Source: Mytilus edulis (lineage: Eukaryota > Mollusca > Bivalvia > Mytilida > Mytilidae). Taken from it: 64,000 bases of DNA. The stretch spans positions 71,315,821 through 71,379,820 of the forward strand of contig NC_092346.1 of the NCBI RefSeq assembly GCF_963676685.1. The letters are read 5' to 3'. The position numbers and the translations under genes were made by a program. Under the pieces are notes generated by a model that was not told where the DNA came from, did no database searches, and was given only the letters and a program-made list of their open reading frames with translations. Positions 45,951 through 60,500 of the stretch are shown here, one piece after another; the first letter of the stretch is position 1; every line of letters begins with the position of its first letter.

Positions 45951-47024
45951 GCCTTAACATGATTTTACAATATCACAAAATGTGCCTTTTTAAAAGTTCT
46001 ACATGTGGGTGGTATTATATTTGTTTTATTCATAGTCAATGTATAGGTCTGTTTGCAAGCAAATAGTTTTTACATGGATTTTAAGAATTATCAAATATCA
46101 AGACAGATAACTCTGTATTCCAATACAAACAATGACATTCAATTGATTTGTTTTGAAATGATTATGTTCACCACACTATGGTTTTTTATCATAAATTTTA
46201 TAGAAATAGCAATTACAAAGAGAGAAAACAGTAAAACAAGCCTCAGCATAGTACTAGAAAAAGCTGATTCTACTGTATATTGCCTGTTATAATGATTTAT
46301 TTCATATGATATGTACATTTTCTTATTTATTGACTTTTTAACCATGAATATATGAATTCTTCTTTTTTTATAGCTCTACTACAAAGTTGATACAGTAGGA
46401 CAGATAACAGAAATAAGAAAACTGGCTTTTCTCATCAGCAGTAGTGTGGCAATTCTAAAATTTCAACATGCGGCCTACACAGCTAGCTCATGTGGAGAAG
46501 AGATATGAGACTGGTTGCGAATAAATGTACACTTAGTTAAGTGCATCATGGATCTACAAAGTGAAATATATGTACCAAAAATATTAGTTTATTCATAACT
46601 AAGCCTTTTTCAGCACTGCAGTCAATAGAACAATGATAGTGACAAGAATTGAGACTATTTCATACCTCAAACTATGGGAAAATACTTCTTGAGATCAGTT
46701 GTAAGTGGTTTTATATCATGCATGAAACAATAAACTAAAGTAGTTTTAAACACTGTTGGATAATTTGTACACTGTACCAGAAAACTGACACAATAAAAGT
46801 TATTAAATATGAACACAATCATTTTTTTCTAATTTTTTGGCATTCAAAGCAGTATGACGGCAAAAGACACAAATATTGCTATAATAAATTTGGTCTTACA
46901 AAACCTATAAATGTTTTTTTTTGTGCTGTAACCATATGAAATGCATGTATTTTTAATGGTTAATAACTCAAGAACTCAATCAGACTAAAAAAATGTAAAT
47001 AAATTGTTTTCAATGAGTGGTTAA
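45951..47024 (+). repeat. Array unit 11 (first short unit, junction TTAA)
   Basis: 1074 bp. The junction reads GTGGTTAAGCCTTAACATG, which keeps exactly one TTAA between the end of the previous unit and GCC. It retains the 44-codon exon and poly(A) signals but not the ATG exon or CCAAT pair. Confidence 0.93.
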
Positions 47025-50000
47025 AGGTAGCAGGTACCAGTTTTGGTGTACCAGAACATGTGTCCCACGCAGAAATTTTGTTATAGTAAAGCATTGAGGT
47101 ATATAATTGCATCATGTGGACTAAAAAAATAATTGAATGTAAATTCTAGGCTAGTATACTACACAAGTAAGTAGTTGCATACACAGGTTGGGGATTTCCT
47201 TCACACATGGGTCCAATCAGATGTCAAAATTGTGGTCTCCTCACTTGACGGCATCCAATCAAAGTAGTGAAAATATTCATTTTTTTGTAAACAAAAATAT
47301 CTTGAGATTTTGATGGTAAGGATAGGTTCGGACAAGGCTCTAATTCACTAAATATCCTTTATCTCTTGAATTTTGCCTACAATTCTTGTCGGCTTTTAGC
47401 AGGATTCTGCAGGTGAGCAATAGATTGGTATCAGAGCATCACATTTTTTGCCTTATTTACAATGCATTTATAAATTTTTAAATCTCCATGCTGGCCAGAC
47501 ACCCACATTTAAAGGTTTTCTATATATTTACATAAGCACGTACACATCTTGGTTCCTTGAAACCATACATTTTATTTGTATATAAGCTTGAATGAATTTT
47601 CAAGAAAATAAAATCATAAATCCATGAAATTCTAAAGATTTATTGTAAAATAACTGGTTTCTGCCACCTTAAGCCTTAACATGATTTTACAATATCACAA
47701 AATGTGCCTTTTTAAAAGTTCTACATGTGGGTGGTATTATATTTGTTTTATTCATAGTCAATGTATAGGTCTGTTTGCAAGCAAATAGTTTTTACATGGA
47801 TTTTAAGAATTATCAAATATCAAGACAGATAACTCTGTATTCCAATACAAACAATGACATTCAATTGATTTGTTTTGAAATGATTATGTTCACCACACTA
47901 TGGTTTTTTATCATAAATTTTATAGAAATAGCAATTACAAAGAGAGAAAACAGTAAAACAAGCCTCAGCATAGTACTAGAAAAAGCTGATTCTACTGTAT
48001 ATTGCCTGTTATAATGATTTATTTCATATGATATGTACATTTTCTTATTTATTGACTTTTTAACCATGAATATATGAATTCTTCTTTTTTTATAGCTCTA
48101 CTACAAAGTTGATACAGTAGGACAGATAACAGAAATAAGAAAACTGGCTTTTCTCATCAGCAGTAGTGTGGCAATTCTAAAATTTCAACATGCGGCCTAC
48201 ACAGCTAGCTCATGTGGAGAAGAGATATGAGACTGGTTGCGAATAAATGTACACTTAGTTAAGTGCATCATGGATCTACAAAGTGAAATATATGTACCAA
48301 AAATATTAGTTTATTCATAACTAAGCCTTTTTCAGCACTGCAGTCAATAGAACAATGATAGTGACAAGAATTGAGACTATTTCATACCTCAAACTATGGG
48401 AAAATACTTCTTGAGATCAGTTGTAAGTGGTTTTATATCATGCATGAAACAATAAACTAAAGTAGTTTTAAACACTGTTGGATAATTTGTACACTGTACC
48501 AGAAAACTGACACAATAAAAGTTATTAAATATGAACACAATCATTTTTTTCTAATTTTTTGGCATTCAAAGCAGTATGACGGCAAAAGACACAAATATTG
48601 CTATAATAAATTTGGTCTTACAAAACCTATAAATGTTTTTTTTTGTGCTGTAACCATATGAAATGCATGTATTTTTAATGGTTAATAACTCAAGAACTCA
48701 ATCAGACTAAAAAAATGTAAATAAATTGTTTTCAATGAGTGGTTAAAGCCTTAACATGATTTTACAATATCACAAAATGTGCCTTTTTAAAAGTTCTACA
48801 TGTGGGTGGTATTATATTTGTTTTATTCATAGTCAATGTATAGGTCTGTTTGCAAGCAAATAGTTTTTACATGGATTTTAAGAATTATCAAATATCAAGA
48901 CAGATAACTCTGTATTCCAATACAAACAATGACATTCAATTGATTTGTTTTGAAATGATTATGTTCACCACACTATGGTTTTTTATCATAAATTTTATAG
49001 AAATAGCAATTACAAAGAGAGAAAACAGTAAAACAAGCCTCAGCATAGTACTAGAAAAAGCTGATTCTACTGTATATTGCCTGTTATAATGATTTATTTC
49101 ATATGATATGTACATTTTCTTATTTATTGACTTTTTAACCATGAATATATGAATTCTTCTTTTTTTATAGCTCTACTACAAAGTTGATACAGTAGGACAG
49201 ATAACAGAAATAAGAAAACTGGCTTTTCTCATCAGCAGTAGTGTGGCAATTCTAAAATTTCAACATGCGGCCTACACAGCTAGCTCATGTGGAGAAGAGA
49301 TATGAGACTGGTTGCGAATAAATGTACACTTAGTTAAGTGCATCATGGATCTACAAAGTGAAATATATGTACCAAAAATATTAGTTTATTCATAACTAAG
49401 CCTTTTTCAGCACTGCAGTCAATAGAACAATGATAGTGACAAGAATTGAGACTATTTCATACCTCAAACTATGGGAAAATACTTCTTGAGATCAGTTGTA
49501 AGTGGTTTTATATCATGCATGAAACAATAAACTAAAGTAGTTTTAAACACTGTTGGATAATTTGTACACTGTACCAGAAAACTGACACAATAAAAGTTAT
49601 TAAATATGAACACAATCATTTTTTTCTAATTTTTTGGCATTCAAAGCAGTATGACGGCAAAAGACACAAATATTGCTATAATAAATTTGGTCTTACAAAA
49701 CCTATAAATGTTTTTTTTTGTGCTGTAACCATATGAAATGCATGTATTTTTAATGGTTAATAACTCAAGAACTCAATCAGACTAAAAAAATGTAAATAAA
49801 TTGTTTTCAATGAGTGGTTAAAGGTAGCAGGTACCAGTTTTGGTGTACCAGAACATGTGTCCCACGCAGAAATTTTGTTATAGTAAAGCATTGAGGTATA
49901 TAATTGCATCATGTGGACTAAAAAAATAATTGAATGTAAATTCTAGGCTAGTATACTACACAAGTAAGTAGTTGCATACACAGGTTGGGGATTTCCTTCA

Positions 50001-52618
50001 CACATGGGTCCAATCAGATGTCAAAATTGTGGTCTCCTCACTTGACGGCATCCAATCAAAGTAGTGAAAATATTCATTTTTTTGTAAACAAAAATATCTT
50101 GAGATTTTGATGGTAAGGATAGGTTCGGACAAGGCTCTAATTCACTAAATATCCTTTATCTCTTGAATTTTGCCTACAATTCTTGTCGGCTTTTAGCAGG
50201 ATTCTGCAGGTGAGCAATAGATTGGTATCAGAGCATCACATTTTTTGCCTTATTTACAATGCATTTATAAATTTTTAAATCTCCATGCTGGCCAGACACC
50301 CACATTTAAAGGTTTTCTATATATTTACATAAGCACGTACACATCTTGGTTCCTTGAAACCATACATTTTATTTGTATATAAGCTTGAATGAATTTTCAA
50401 GAAAATAAAATCATAAATCCATGAAATTCTAAAGATTTATTGTAAAATAACTGGTTTCTGCCACCTTAAGCCTTAACATGATTTTACAATATCACAAAAT
50501 GTGCCTTTTTAAAAGTTCTACATGTGGGTGGTATTATATTTGTTTTATTCATAGTCAATGTATAGGTCTGTTTGCAAGCAAATAGTTTTTACATGGATTT
50601 TAAGAATTATCAAATATCAAGACAGATAACTCTGTATTCCAATACAAACAATGACATTCAATTGATTTGTTTTGAAATGATTATGTTCACCACACTATGG
50701 TTTTTTATCATAAATTTTATAGAAATAGCAATTACAAAGAGAGAAAACAGTAAAACAAGCCTCAGCATAGTACTAGAAAAAGCTGATTCTACTGTATATT
50801 GCCTGTTATAATGATTTATTTCATATGATATGTACATTTTCTTATTTATTGACTTTTTAACCATGAATATATGAATTCTTCTTTTTTTATAGCTCTACTA
50901 CAAAGTTGATACAGTAGGACAGATAACAGAAATAAGAAAACTGGCTTTTCTCATCAGCAGTAGTGTGGCAATTCTAAAATTTCAACATGCGGCCTACACA
51001 GCTAGCTCATGTGGAGAAGAGATATGAGACTGGTTGCGAATAAATGTACACTTAGTTAAGTGCATCATGGATCTACAAAGTGAAATATATGTACCAAAAA
51101 TATTAGTTTATTCATAACTAAGCCTTTTTCAGCACTGCAGTCAATAGAACAATGATAGTGACAAGAATTGAGACTATTTCATACCTCAAACTATGGGAAA
51201 ATACTTCTTGAGATCAGTTGTAAGTGGTTTTATATCATGCATGAAACAATAAACTAAAGTAGTTTTAAACACTGTTGGATAATTTGTACACTGTACCAGA
51301 AAACTGACACAATAAAAGTTATTAAATATGAACACAATCATTTTTTTCTAATTTTTTGGCATTCAAAGCAGTATGACGGCAAAAGACACAAATATTGCTA
51401 TAATAAATTTGGTCTTACAAAACCTATAAATGTTTTTTTTTGTGCTGTAACCATATGAAATGCATGTATTTTTAATGGTTAATAACTCAAGAACTCAATC
51501 AGACTAAAAAAATGTAAATAAATTGTTTTCAATGAGTGGTTAAAGCCTTAACATGATTTTACAATATCACAAAATGTGCCTTTTTAAAAGTTCTACATGT
51601 GGGTGGTATTATATTTGTTTTATTCATAGTCAATGTATAGGTCTGTTTGCAAGCAAATAGTTTTTACATGGATTTTAAGAATTATCAAATATCAAGACAG
51701 ATAACTCTGTATTCCAATACAAACAATGACATTCAATTGATTTGTTTTGAAATGATTATGTTCACCACACTATGGTTTTTTATCATAAATTTTATAGAAA
51801 TAGCAATTACAAAGAGAGAAAACAGTAAAACAAGCCTCAGCATAGTACTAGAAAAAGCTGATTCTACTGTATATTGCCTGTTATAATGATTTATTTCATA
51901 TGATATGTACATTTTCTTATTTATTGACTTTTTAACCATGAATATATGAATTCTTCTTTTTTTATAGCTCTACTACAAAGTTGATACAGTAGGACAGATA
52001 ACAGAAATAAGAAAACTGGCTTTTCTCATCAGCAGTAGTGTGGCAATTCTAAAATTTCAACATGCGGCCTACACAGCTAGCTCATGTGGAGAAGAGATAT
52101 GAGACTGGTTGCGAATAAATGTACACTTAGTTAAGTGCATCATGGATCTACAAAGTGAAATATATGTACCAAAAATATTAGTTTATTCATAACTAAGCCT
52201 TTTTCAGCACTGCAGTCAATAGAACAATGATAGTGACAAGAATTGAGACTATTTCATACCTCAAACTATGGGAAAATACTTCTTGAGATCAGTTGTAAGT
52301 GGTTTTATATCATGCATGAAACAATAAACTAAAGTAGTTTTAAACACTGTTGGATAATTTGTACACTGTACCAGAAAACTGACACAATAAAAGTTATTAA
52401 ATATGAACACAATCATTTTTTTCTAATTTTTTGGCATTCAAAGCAGTATGACGGCAAAAGACACAAATATTGCTATAATAAATTTGGTCTTACAAAACCT
52501 ATAAATGTTTTTTTTTGTGCTGTAACCATATGAAATGCATGTATTTTTAATGGTTAATAACTCAAGAACTCAATCAGACTAAAAAAATGTAAATAAATTG
52601 TTTTCAATGAGTGGTTAA
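47025..52618 (+). repeat. Array units 12-15 (long, short, long, short)
   Basis: Long 47025-48746, short 48747-49821, long 49822-51543, short 51544-52618. Both short units have the TTAAA junction (GTGGTTAAAGCC). The L-S pair behaves as a 2797-bp higher-order unit. Confidence 0.93.
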
Positions 52619-55600
52619 AGGTAGCAGGTACCAGTTTTGGTGTACCAGAACATGTGTCCCACGCAGAAATTTTGTTATAGTAAAGCATTGAGGTATATAA
52701 TTGCATCATGTGGACTAAAAAAATAATTGAATGTAAATTCTAGGCTAGTATACTACACAAGTAAGTAGTTGCATACACAGGTTGGGGATTTCCTTCACAC
52801 ATGGGTCCAATCAGATGTCAAAATTGTGGTCTCCTCACTTGACGGCATCCAATCAAAGTAGTGAAAATATTCATTTTTTTGTAAACAAAAATATCTTGAG
52901 ATTTTGATGGTAAGGATAGGTTCGGACAAGGCTCTAATTCACTAAATATCCTTTATCTCTTGAATTTTGCCTACAATTCTTGTCGGCTTTTAGCAGGATT
53001 CTGCAGGTGAGCAATAGATTGGTATCAGAGCATCACATTTTTTGCCTTATTTACAATGCATTTATAAATTTTTAAATCTCCATGCTGGCCAGACACCCAC
53101 ATTTAAAGGTTTTCTATATATTTACATAAGCACGTACACATCTTGGTTCCTTGAAACCATACATTTTATTTGTATATAAGCTTGAATGAATTTTCAAGAA
53201 AATAAAATCATAAATCCATGAAATTCTAAAGATTTATTGTAAAATAACTGGTTTCTGCCACCTTAAGCCTTAACATGATTTTACAATATCACAAAATGTG
53301 CCTTTTTAAAAGTTCTACATGTGGGTGGTATTATATTTGTTTTATTCATAGTCAATGTATAGGTCTGTTTGCAAGCAAATAGTTTTTACATGGATTTTAA
53401 GAATTATCAAATATCAAGACAGATAACTCTGTATTCCAATACAAACAATGACATTCAATTGATTTGTTTTGAAATGATTATGTTCACCACACTATGGTTT
53501 TTTATCATAAATTTTATAGAAATAGCAATTACAAAGAGAGAAAACAGTAAAACAAGCCTCAGCATAGTACTAGAAAAAGCTGATTCTACTGTATATTGCC
53601 TGTTATAATGATTTATTTCATATGATATGTACATTTTCTTATTTATTGACTTTTTAACCATGAATATATGAATTCTTCTTTTTTTATAGCTCTACTACAA
53701 AGTTGATACAGTAGGACAGATAACAGAAATAAGAAAACTGGCTTTTCTCATCAGCAGTAGTGTGGCAATTCTAAAATTTCAACATGCGGCCTACACAGCT
53801 AGCTCATGTGGAGAAGAGATATGAGACTGGTTGCGAATAAATGTACACTTAGTTAAGTGCATCATGGATCTACAAAGTGAAATATATGTACCAAAAATAT
53901 TAGTTTATTCATAACTAAGCCTTTTTCAGCACTGCAGTCAATAGAACAATGATAGTGACAAGAATTGAGACTATTTCATACCTCAAACTATGGGAAAATA
54001 CTTCTTGAGATCAGTTGTAAGTGGTTTTATATCATGCATGAAACAATAAACTAAAGTAGTTTTAAACACTGTTGGATAATTTGTACACTGTACCAGAAAA
54101 CTGACACAATAAAAGTTATTAAATATGAACACAATCATTTTTTTCTAATTTTTTGGCATTCAAAGCAGTATGACGGCAAAAGACACAAATATTGCTATAA
54201 TAAATTTGGTCTTACAAAACCTATAAATGTTTTTTTTTGTGCTGTAACCATATGAAATGCATGTATTTTTAATGGTTAATAACTCAAGAACTCAATCAGA
54301 CTAAAAAAATGTAAATAAATTGTTTTCAATGAGTGGTTAAAGCCTTAACATGATTTTACAATATCACAAAATGTGCCTTTTTAAAAGTTCTACATGTGGG
54401 TGGTATTATATTTGTTTTATTCATAGTCAATGTATAGGTCTGTTTGCAAGCAAATAGTTTTTACATGGATTTTAAGAATTATCAAATATCAAGACAGATA
54501 ACTCTGTATTCCAATACAAACAATGACATTCAATTGATTTGTTTTGAAATGATTATGTTCACCACACTATGGTTTTTTATCATAAATTTTATAGAAATAG
54601 CAATTACAAAGAGAGAAAACAGTAAAACAAGCCTCAGCATAGTACTAGAAAAAGCTGATTCTACTGTATATTGCCTGTTATAATGATTTATTTCATATGA
54701 TATGTACATTTTCTTATTTATTGACTTTTTAACCATGAATATATGAATTCTTCTTTTTTTATAGCTCTACTACAAAGTTGATACAGTAGGACAGATAACA
54801 GAAATAAGAAAACTGGCTTTTCTCATCAGCAGTAGTGTGGCAATTCTAAAATTTCAACATGCGGCCTACACAGCTAGCTCATGTGGAGAAGAGATATGAG
54901 ACTGGTTGCGAATAAATGTACACTTAGTTAAGTGCATCATGGATCTACAAAGTGAAATATATGTACCAAAAATATTAGTTTATTCATAACTAAGCCTTTT
55001 TCAGCACTGCAGTCAATAGAACAATGATAGTGACAAGAATTGAGACTATTTCATACCTCAAACTATGGGAAAATACTTCTTGAGATCAGTTGTAAGTGGT
55101 TTTATATCATGCATGAAACAATAAACTAAAGTAGTTTTAAACACTGTTGGATAATTTGTACACTGTACCAGAAAACTGACACAATAAAAGTTATTAAATA
55201 TGAACACAATCATTTTTTTCTAATTTTTTGGCATTCAAAGCAGTATGACGGCAAAAGACACAAATATTGCTATAATAAATTTGGTCTTACAAAACCTATA
55301 AATGTTTTTTTTTGTGCTGTAACCATATGAAATGCATGTATTTTTAATGGTTAATAACTCAAGAACTCAATCAGACTAAAAAAATGTAAATAAATTGTTT
55401 TCAATGAGTGGTTAAAGCCTTAACATGATTTTACAATATCACAAAATGTGCCTTTTTAAAAGTTCTACATGTGGGTGGTATTATATTTGTTTTATTCATA
55501 GTCAATGTATAGGTCTGTTTGCAAGCAAATAGTTTTTACATGGATTTTAAGAATTATCAAATATCAAGACAGATAACTCTGTATTCCAATACAAACAATG

Positions 55601-57564
55601 ACATTCAATTGATTTGTTTTGAAATGATTATGTTCACCACACTACGGTTTTTTATCATAAATTTTATAGAAATAGCAATTACAAAGAGAGAAAACAGTAA
55701 AACAAGCCTCAGCATAGTACTAGAAAAAGCTGATTCTACTGTATATTGCCTGTTATAATGATTTATTTCATATGATATGTACATTTTCTTATTTATTGAC
55801 TTTTTAACCATGAATATATGAATTCTTCTTTTTTTATAGCTCTACTACAAAGTTGATACAGTAGGACAGATAACAGAAATAAGAAAACTGGCTTTTCTCA
55901 TCAGCAGTAGTGTGGCAATTCTAAAATTTCAACATGCGGCCTACACAGCTAGCTCATGTGGAGAAGAGATATGAGACTGGTTGCGAATAAATGTACACTT
56001 AGTTAAGTGCATCATGGATCTACAAAGTGAAATATATGTACCAAAAATATTAGTTTATTCATAACTAAGCCTTTTTCAGCACTGCAGTCAATAGAACAAT
56101 GATAGTGACAAGAATTGAGACTATTTCATACCTCAAACTATGGGAAAATACTTCTTGAGATCAGTTGTAAGTGGTTTTATATCATGCATGAAACAATAAA
56201 CTAAAGTAGTTTTAAACACTGTTGGATAATTTGTACACTGTACCAGAAAACTGACACAATAAAAGTTATTAAATATGAACACAATCATTTTTTTCTAATT
56301 TTTTGGCATTCAAAGCAGTATGACGGCAAAAGACACAAATATTGCTATAATAAATTTGGTCTTACAAAACCTATAAATGTTTTTTTTTGTGCTGTAACCA
56401 TATGAAATGCATGTATTTTTAATGGTTAATAACTCAAGAACTCAATCAGACTAAAAAAATGTAAATAAATTGTTTTCAATGAGTGGTTAAGCCTTAACAT
56501 GATTTTACAATATCACAAAATGTGCCTTTTTAAAAGTTCTACATGTGGGTGGTATTATATTTGTTTTATTCATAGTCAATGTATAGGTCTGTTTGCAAGC
56601 AAATAGTTTTTACATGGATTTTAAGAATTATCAAATATCAAGACAGATAACTCTGTATTCCAATACAAACAATGACATTCAATTGATTTGTTTTGAAATG
56701 ATTATGTTCACCACACTATGGTTTTTTATCATAAATTTTATAGAAATAGCAATTACAAAGAGAGAAAACAGTAAAACAAGCCTCAGCATAGTACTAGAAA
56801 AAGCTGATTCTACTGTATATTGCCTGTTATAATGATTTATTTCATATGATATGTACATTTTCTTATTTATTGACTTTTTAACCATGAATATATGAATTCT
56901 TCTTTTTTTATAGCTCTACTACAAAGTTGATACAGTAGGACAGATAACAGAAATAAGAAAACTGGCTTTTCTCATCAGCAGTAGTGTGGCAATTCTAAAA
57001 TTTCAACATGCGGCCTACACAGCTAGCTCATGTGGAGAAGAGATATGAGACTGGTTGCGAATAAATGTACACTTAGTTAAGTGCATCATGGATCTACAAA
57101 GTGAAATATATGTACCAAAAATATTAGTTTATTCATAACTAAGCCTTTTTCAGCACTGCAGTCAATAGAACAATGATAGTGACAAGAATTGAGACTATTT
57201 CATACCTCAAACTATGGGAAAATACTTCTTGAGATCAGTTGTAAGTGGTTTTATATCATGCATGAAACAATAAACTAAAGTAGTTTTAAACACTGTTGGA
57301 TAATTTGTACACTGTACCAGAAAACTGACACAATAAAAGTTATTAAATATGAACACAATCATTTTTTTCTAATTTTTTGGCATTCAAAGCAGTATGACGG
57401 CAAAAGACACAAATATTGCTATAATAAATTTGGTCTTACAAAACCTATAAATGTTTTTTTTTGTGCTGTAACCATATGAAATGCATGTATTTTTAATGGT
57501 TAATAACTCAAGAACTCAATCAGACTAAAAAAATGTAAATAAATTGTTTTCAATGAGTGGTTAA
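52619..57564 (+). repeat. Array units 16-19 (long, then three short)
   Basis: Long 52619-54340, short 54341-55415, 55416-56490 and 56491-57564. Junctions are TTAAA, TTAAA and TTAA. The short unit at 55416 carries a private T-to-C change (CACTACGGTTT, about 55645). Confidence 0.93.
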
Positions 57565-60500
57565 AGGTAGCAGGTACCAGTTTTGGTGTACCAGAACATG
57601 TGTCCCACGCAGAAATTTTGTTATAGTAAAGCATTGAGGTATATAATTGCATCATGTGGACTAAAAAAATAATTGAATGTAAATTCTAGGCTAGTATACT
57701 ACACAAGTAAGTAGTTGCATACACAGGTTGGGGATTTCCTTCACACATGGGTCCAATCAGATGTCAAAATTGTGGTCTCCTCACTTGACGGCATCCAATC
57801 AAAGTAGTGAAAATATTCATTTTTTTGTAAACAAAAATATCTTGAGATTTTGATGGTAAGGATAGGTTCGGACAAGGCTCTAATTCACTAAATATCCTTT
57901 ATCTCTTGAATTTTGCCTACAATTCTTGTCGGCTTTTAGCAGGATTCTGCAGGTGAGCAATAGATTGGTATCAGAGCATCACATTTTTTGCCTTATTTAC
58001 AATGCATTTATAAATTTTTAAATCTCCATGCTGGCCAGACACCCACATTTAAAGGTTTTCTATATATTTACATAAGCACGTACACATCTTGGTTCCTTGA
58101 AACCATACATTTTATTTGTATATAAGCTTGAATGAATTTTCAAGAAAATAAAATCATAAATCCATGAAATTCTAAAGATTTATTGTAAAATAACTGGTTT
58201 CTGCCACCTTAAGCCTTAACATGATTTTACAATATCACAAAATGTGCCTTTTTAAAAGTTCTACATGTGGGTGGTATTATATTTGTTTTATTCATAGTCA
58301 ATGTATAGGTCTGTTTGCAAGCAAATAGTTTTTACATGGATTTTAAGAATTATCAAATATCAAGACAGATAACTCTGTATTCCAATACAAACAATGACAT
58401 TCAATTGATTTGTTTTGAAATGATTATGTTCACCACACTATGGTTTTTTATCATAAATTTTATAGAAATAGCAATTACAAAGAGAGAAAACAGTAAAACA
58501 AGCCTCAGCATAGTACTAGAAAAAGCTGATTCTACTGTATATTGCCTGTTATAATGATTTATTTCATATGATATGTACATTTTCTTATTTATTGACTTTT
58601 TAACCATGAATATATGAATTCTTCTTTTTTTATAGCTCTACTACAAAGTTGATACAGTAGGACAGATAACAGAAATAAGAAAACTGGCTTTTCTCATCAG
58701 CAGTAGTGTGGCAATTCTAAAATTTCAACATGCGGCCTACACAGCTAGCTCATGTGGAGAAGAGATATGAGACTGGTTGCGAATAAATGTACACTTAGTT
58801 AAGTGCATCATGGATCTACAAAGTGAAATATATGTACCAAAAATATTAGTTTATTCATAACTAAGCCTTTTTCAGCACTGCAGTCAATAGAACAATGATA
58901 GTGACAAGAATTGAGACTATTTCATACCTCAAACTATGGGAAAATACTTCTTGAGATCAGTTGTAAGTGGTTTTATATCATGCATGAAACAATAAACTAA
59001 AGTAGTTTTAAACACTGTTGGATAATTTGTACACTGTACCAGAAAACTGACACAATAAAAGTTATTAAATATGAACACAATCATTTTTTTCTAATTTTTT
59101 GGCATTCAAAGCAGTATGACGGCAAAAGACACAAATATTGCTATAATAAATTTGGTCTTACAAAACCTATAAATGTTTTTTTTTGTGCTGTAACCATATG
59201 AAATGCATGTATTTTTAATGGTTAATAACTCAAGAACTCAATCAGACTAAAAAAATGTAAATAAATTGTTTTCAATGAGTGGTTAAAGCCTTAACATGAT
59301 TTTACAATATCACAAAATGTGCCTTTTTAAAAGTTCTACATGTGGGTGGTATTATATTTGTTTTATTCATAGTCAATGTATAGGTCTGTTTGCAAGCAAA
59401 TAGTTTTTACATGGATTTTAAGAATTATCAAATATCAAGACAGATAACTCTGTATTCCAATACAAACAATGACATTCAATTGATTTGTTTTGAAATGATT
59501 ATGTTCACCACACTATGGTTTTTTATCATAAATTTTATAGAAATAGCAATTACAAAGAGAGAAAACAGTAAAACAAGCCTCAGCATAGTACTAGAAAAAG
59601 CTGATTCTACTGTATATTGCCTGTTATAATGATTTATTTCATATGATATGTACATTTTCTTATTTATTGACTTTTTAACCATGAATATATGAATTCTTCT
59701 TTTTTTATAGCTCTACTACAAAGTTGATACAGTAGGACAGATAACAGAAATAAGAAAACTGGCTTTTCTCATCAGCAGTAGTGTGGCAATTCTAAAATTT
59801 CAACATGCGGCCTACACAGCTAGCTCATGTGGAGAAGAGATATGAGACTGGTTGCGAATAAATGTACACTTAGTTAAGTGCATCATGGATCTACAAAGTG
59901 AAATATATGTACCAAAAATATTAGTTTATTCATAACTAAGCCTTTTTCAGCACTGCAGTCAATAGAACAATGATAGTGACAAGAATTGAGACTATTTCAT
60001 ACCTCAAACTATGGGAAAATACTTCTTGAGATCAGTTGTAAGTGGTTTTATATCATGCATGAAACAATAAACTAAAGTAGTTTTAAACACTGTTGGATAA
60101 TTTGTACACTGTACCAGAAAACTGACACAATAAAAGTTATTAAATATGAACACAATCATTTTTTTCTAATTTTTTGGCATTCAAAGCAGTATGACGGCAA
60201 AAGACACAAATATTGCTATAATAAATTTGGTCTTACAAAACCTATAAATGTTTTTTTTTGTGCTGTAACCATATGAAATGCATGTATTTTTAATGGTTAA
60301 TAACTCAAGAACTCAATCAGACTAAAAAAATGTAAATAAATTGTTTTCAATGAGTGGTTAAAGCCTTAACATGATTTTACAATATCACAAAATGTGCCTT
60401 TTTAAAAGTTCTACATGTGGGTGGTATTATATTTGTTTTATTCATAGTCAATGTATAGGTCTGTTTGCAAGCAAATAGTTTTTACATGGATTTTAAGAAT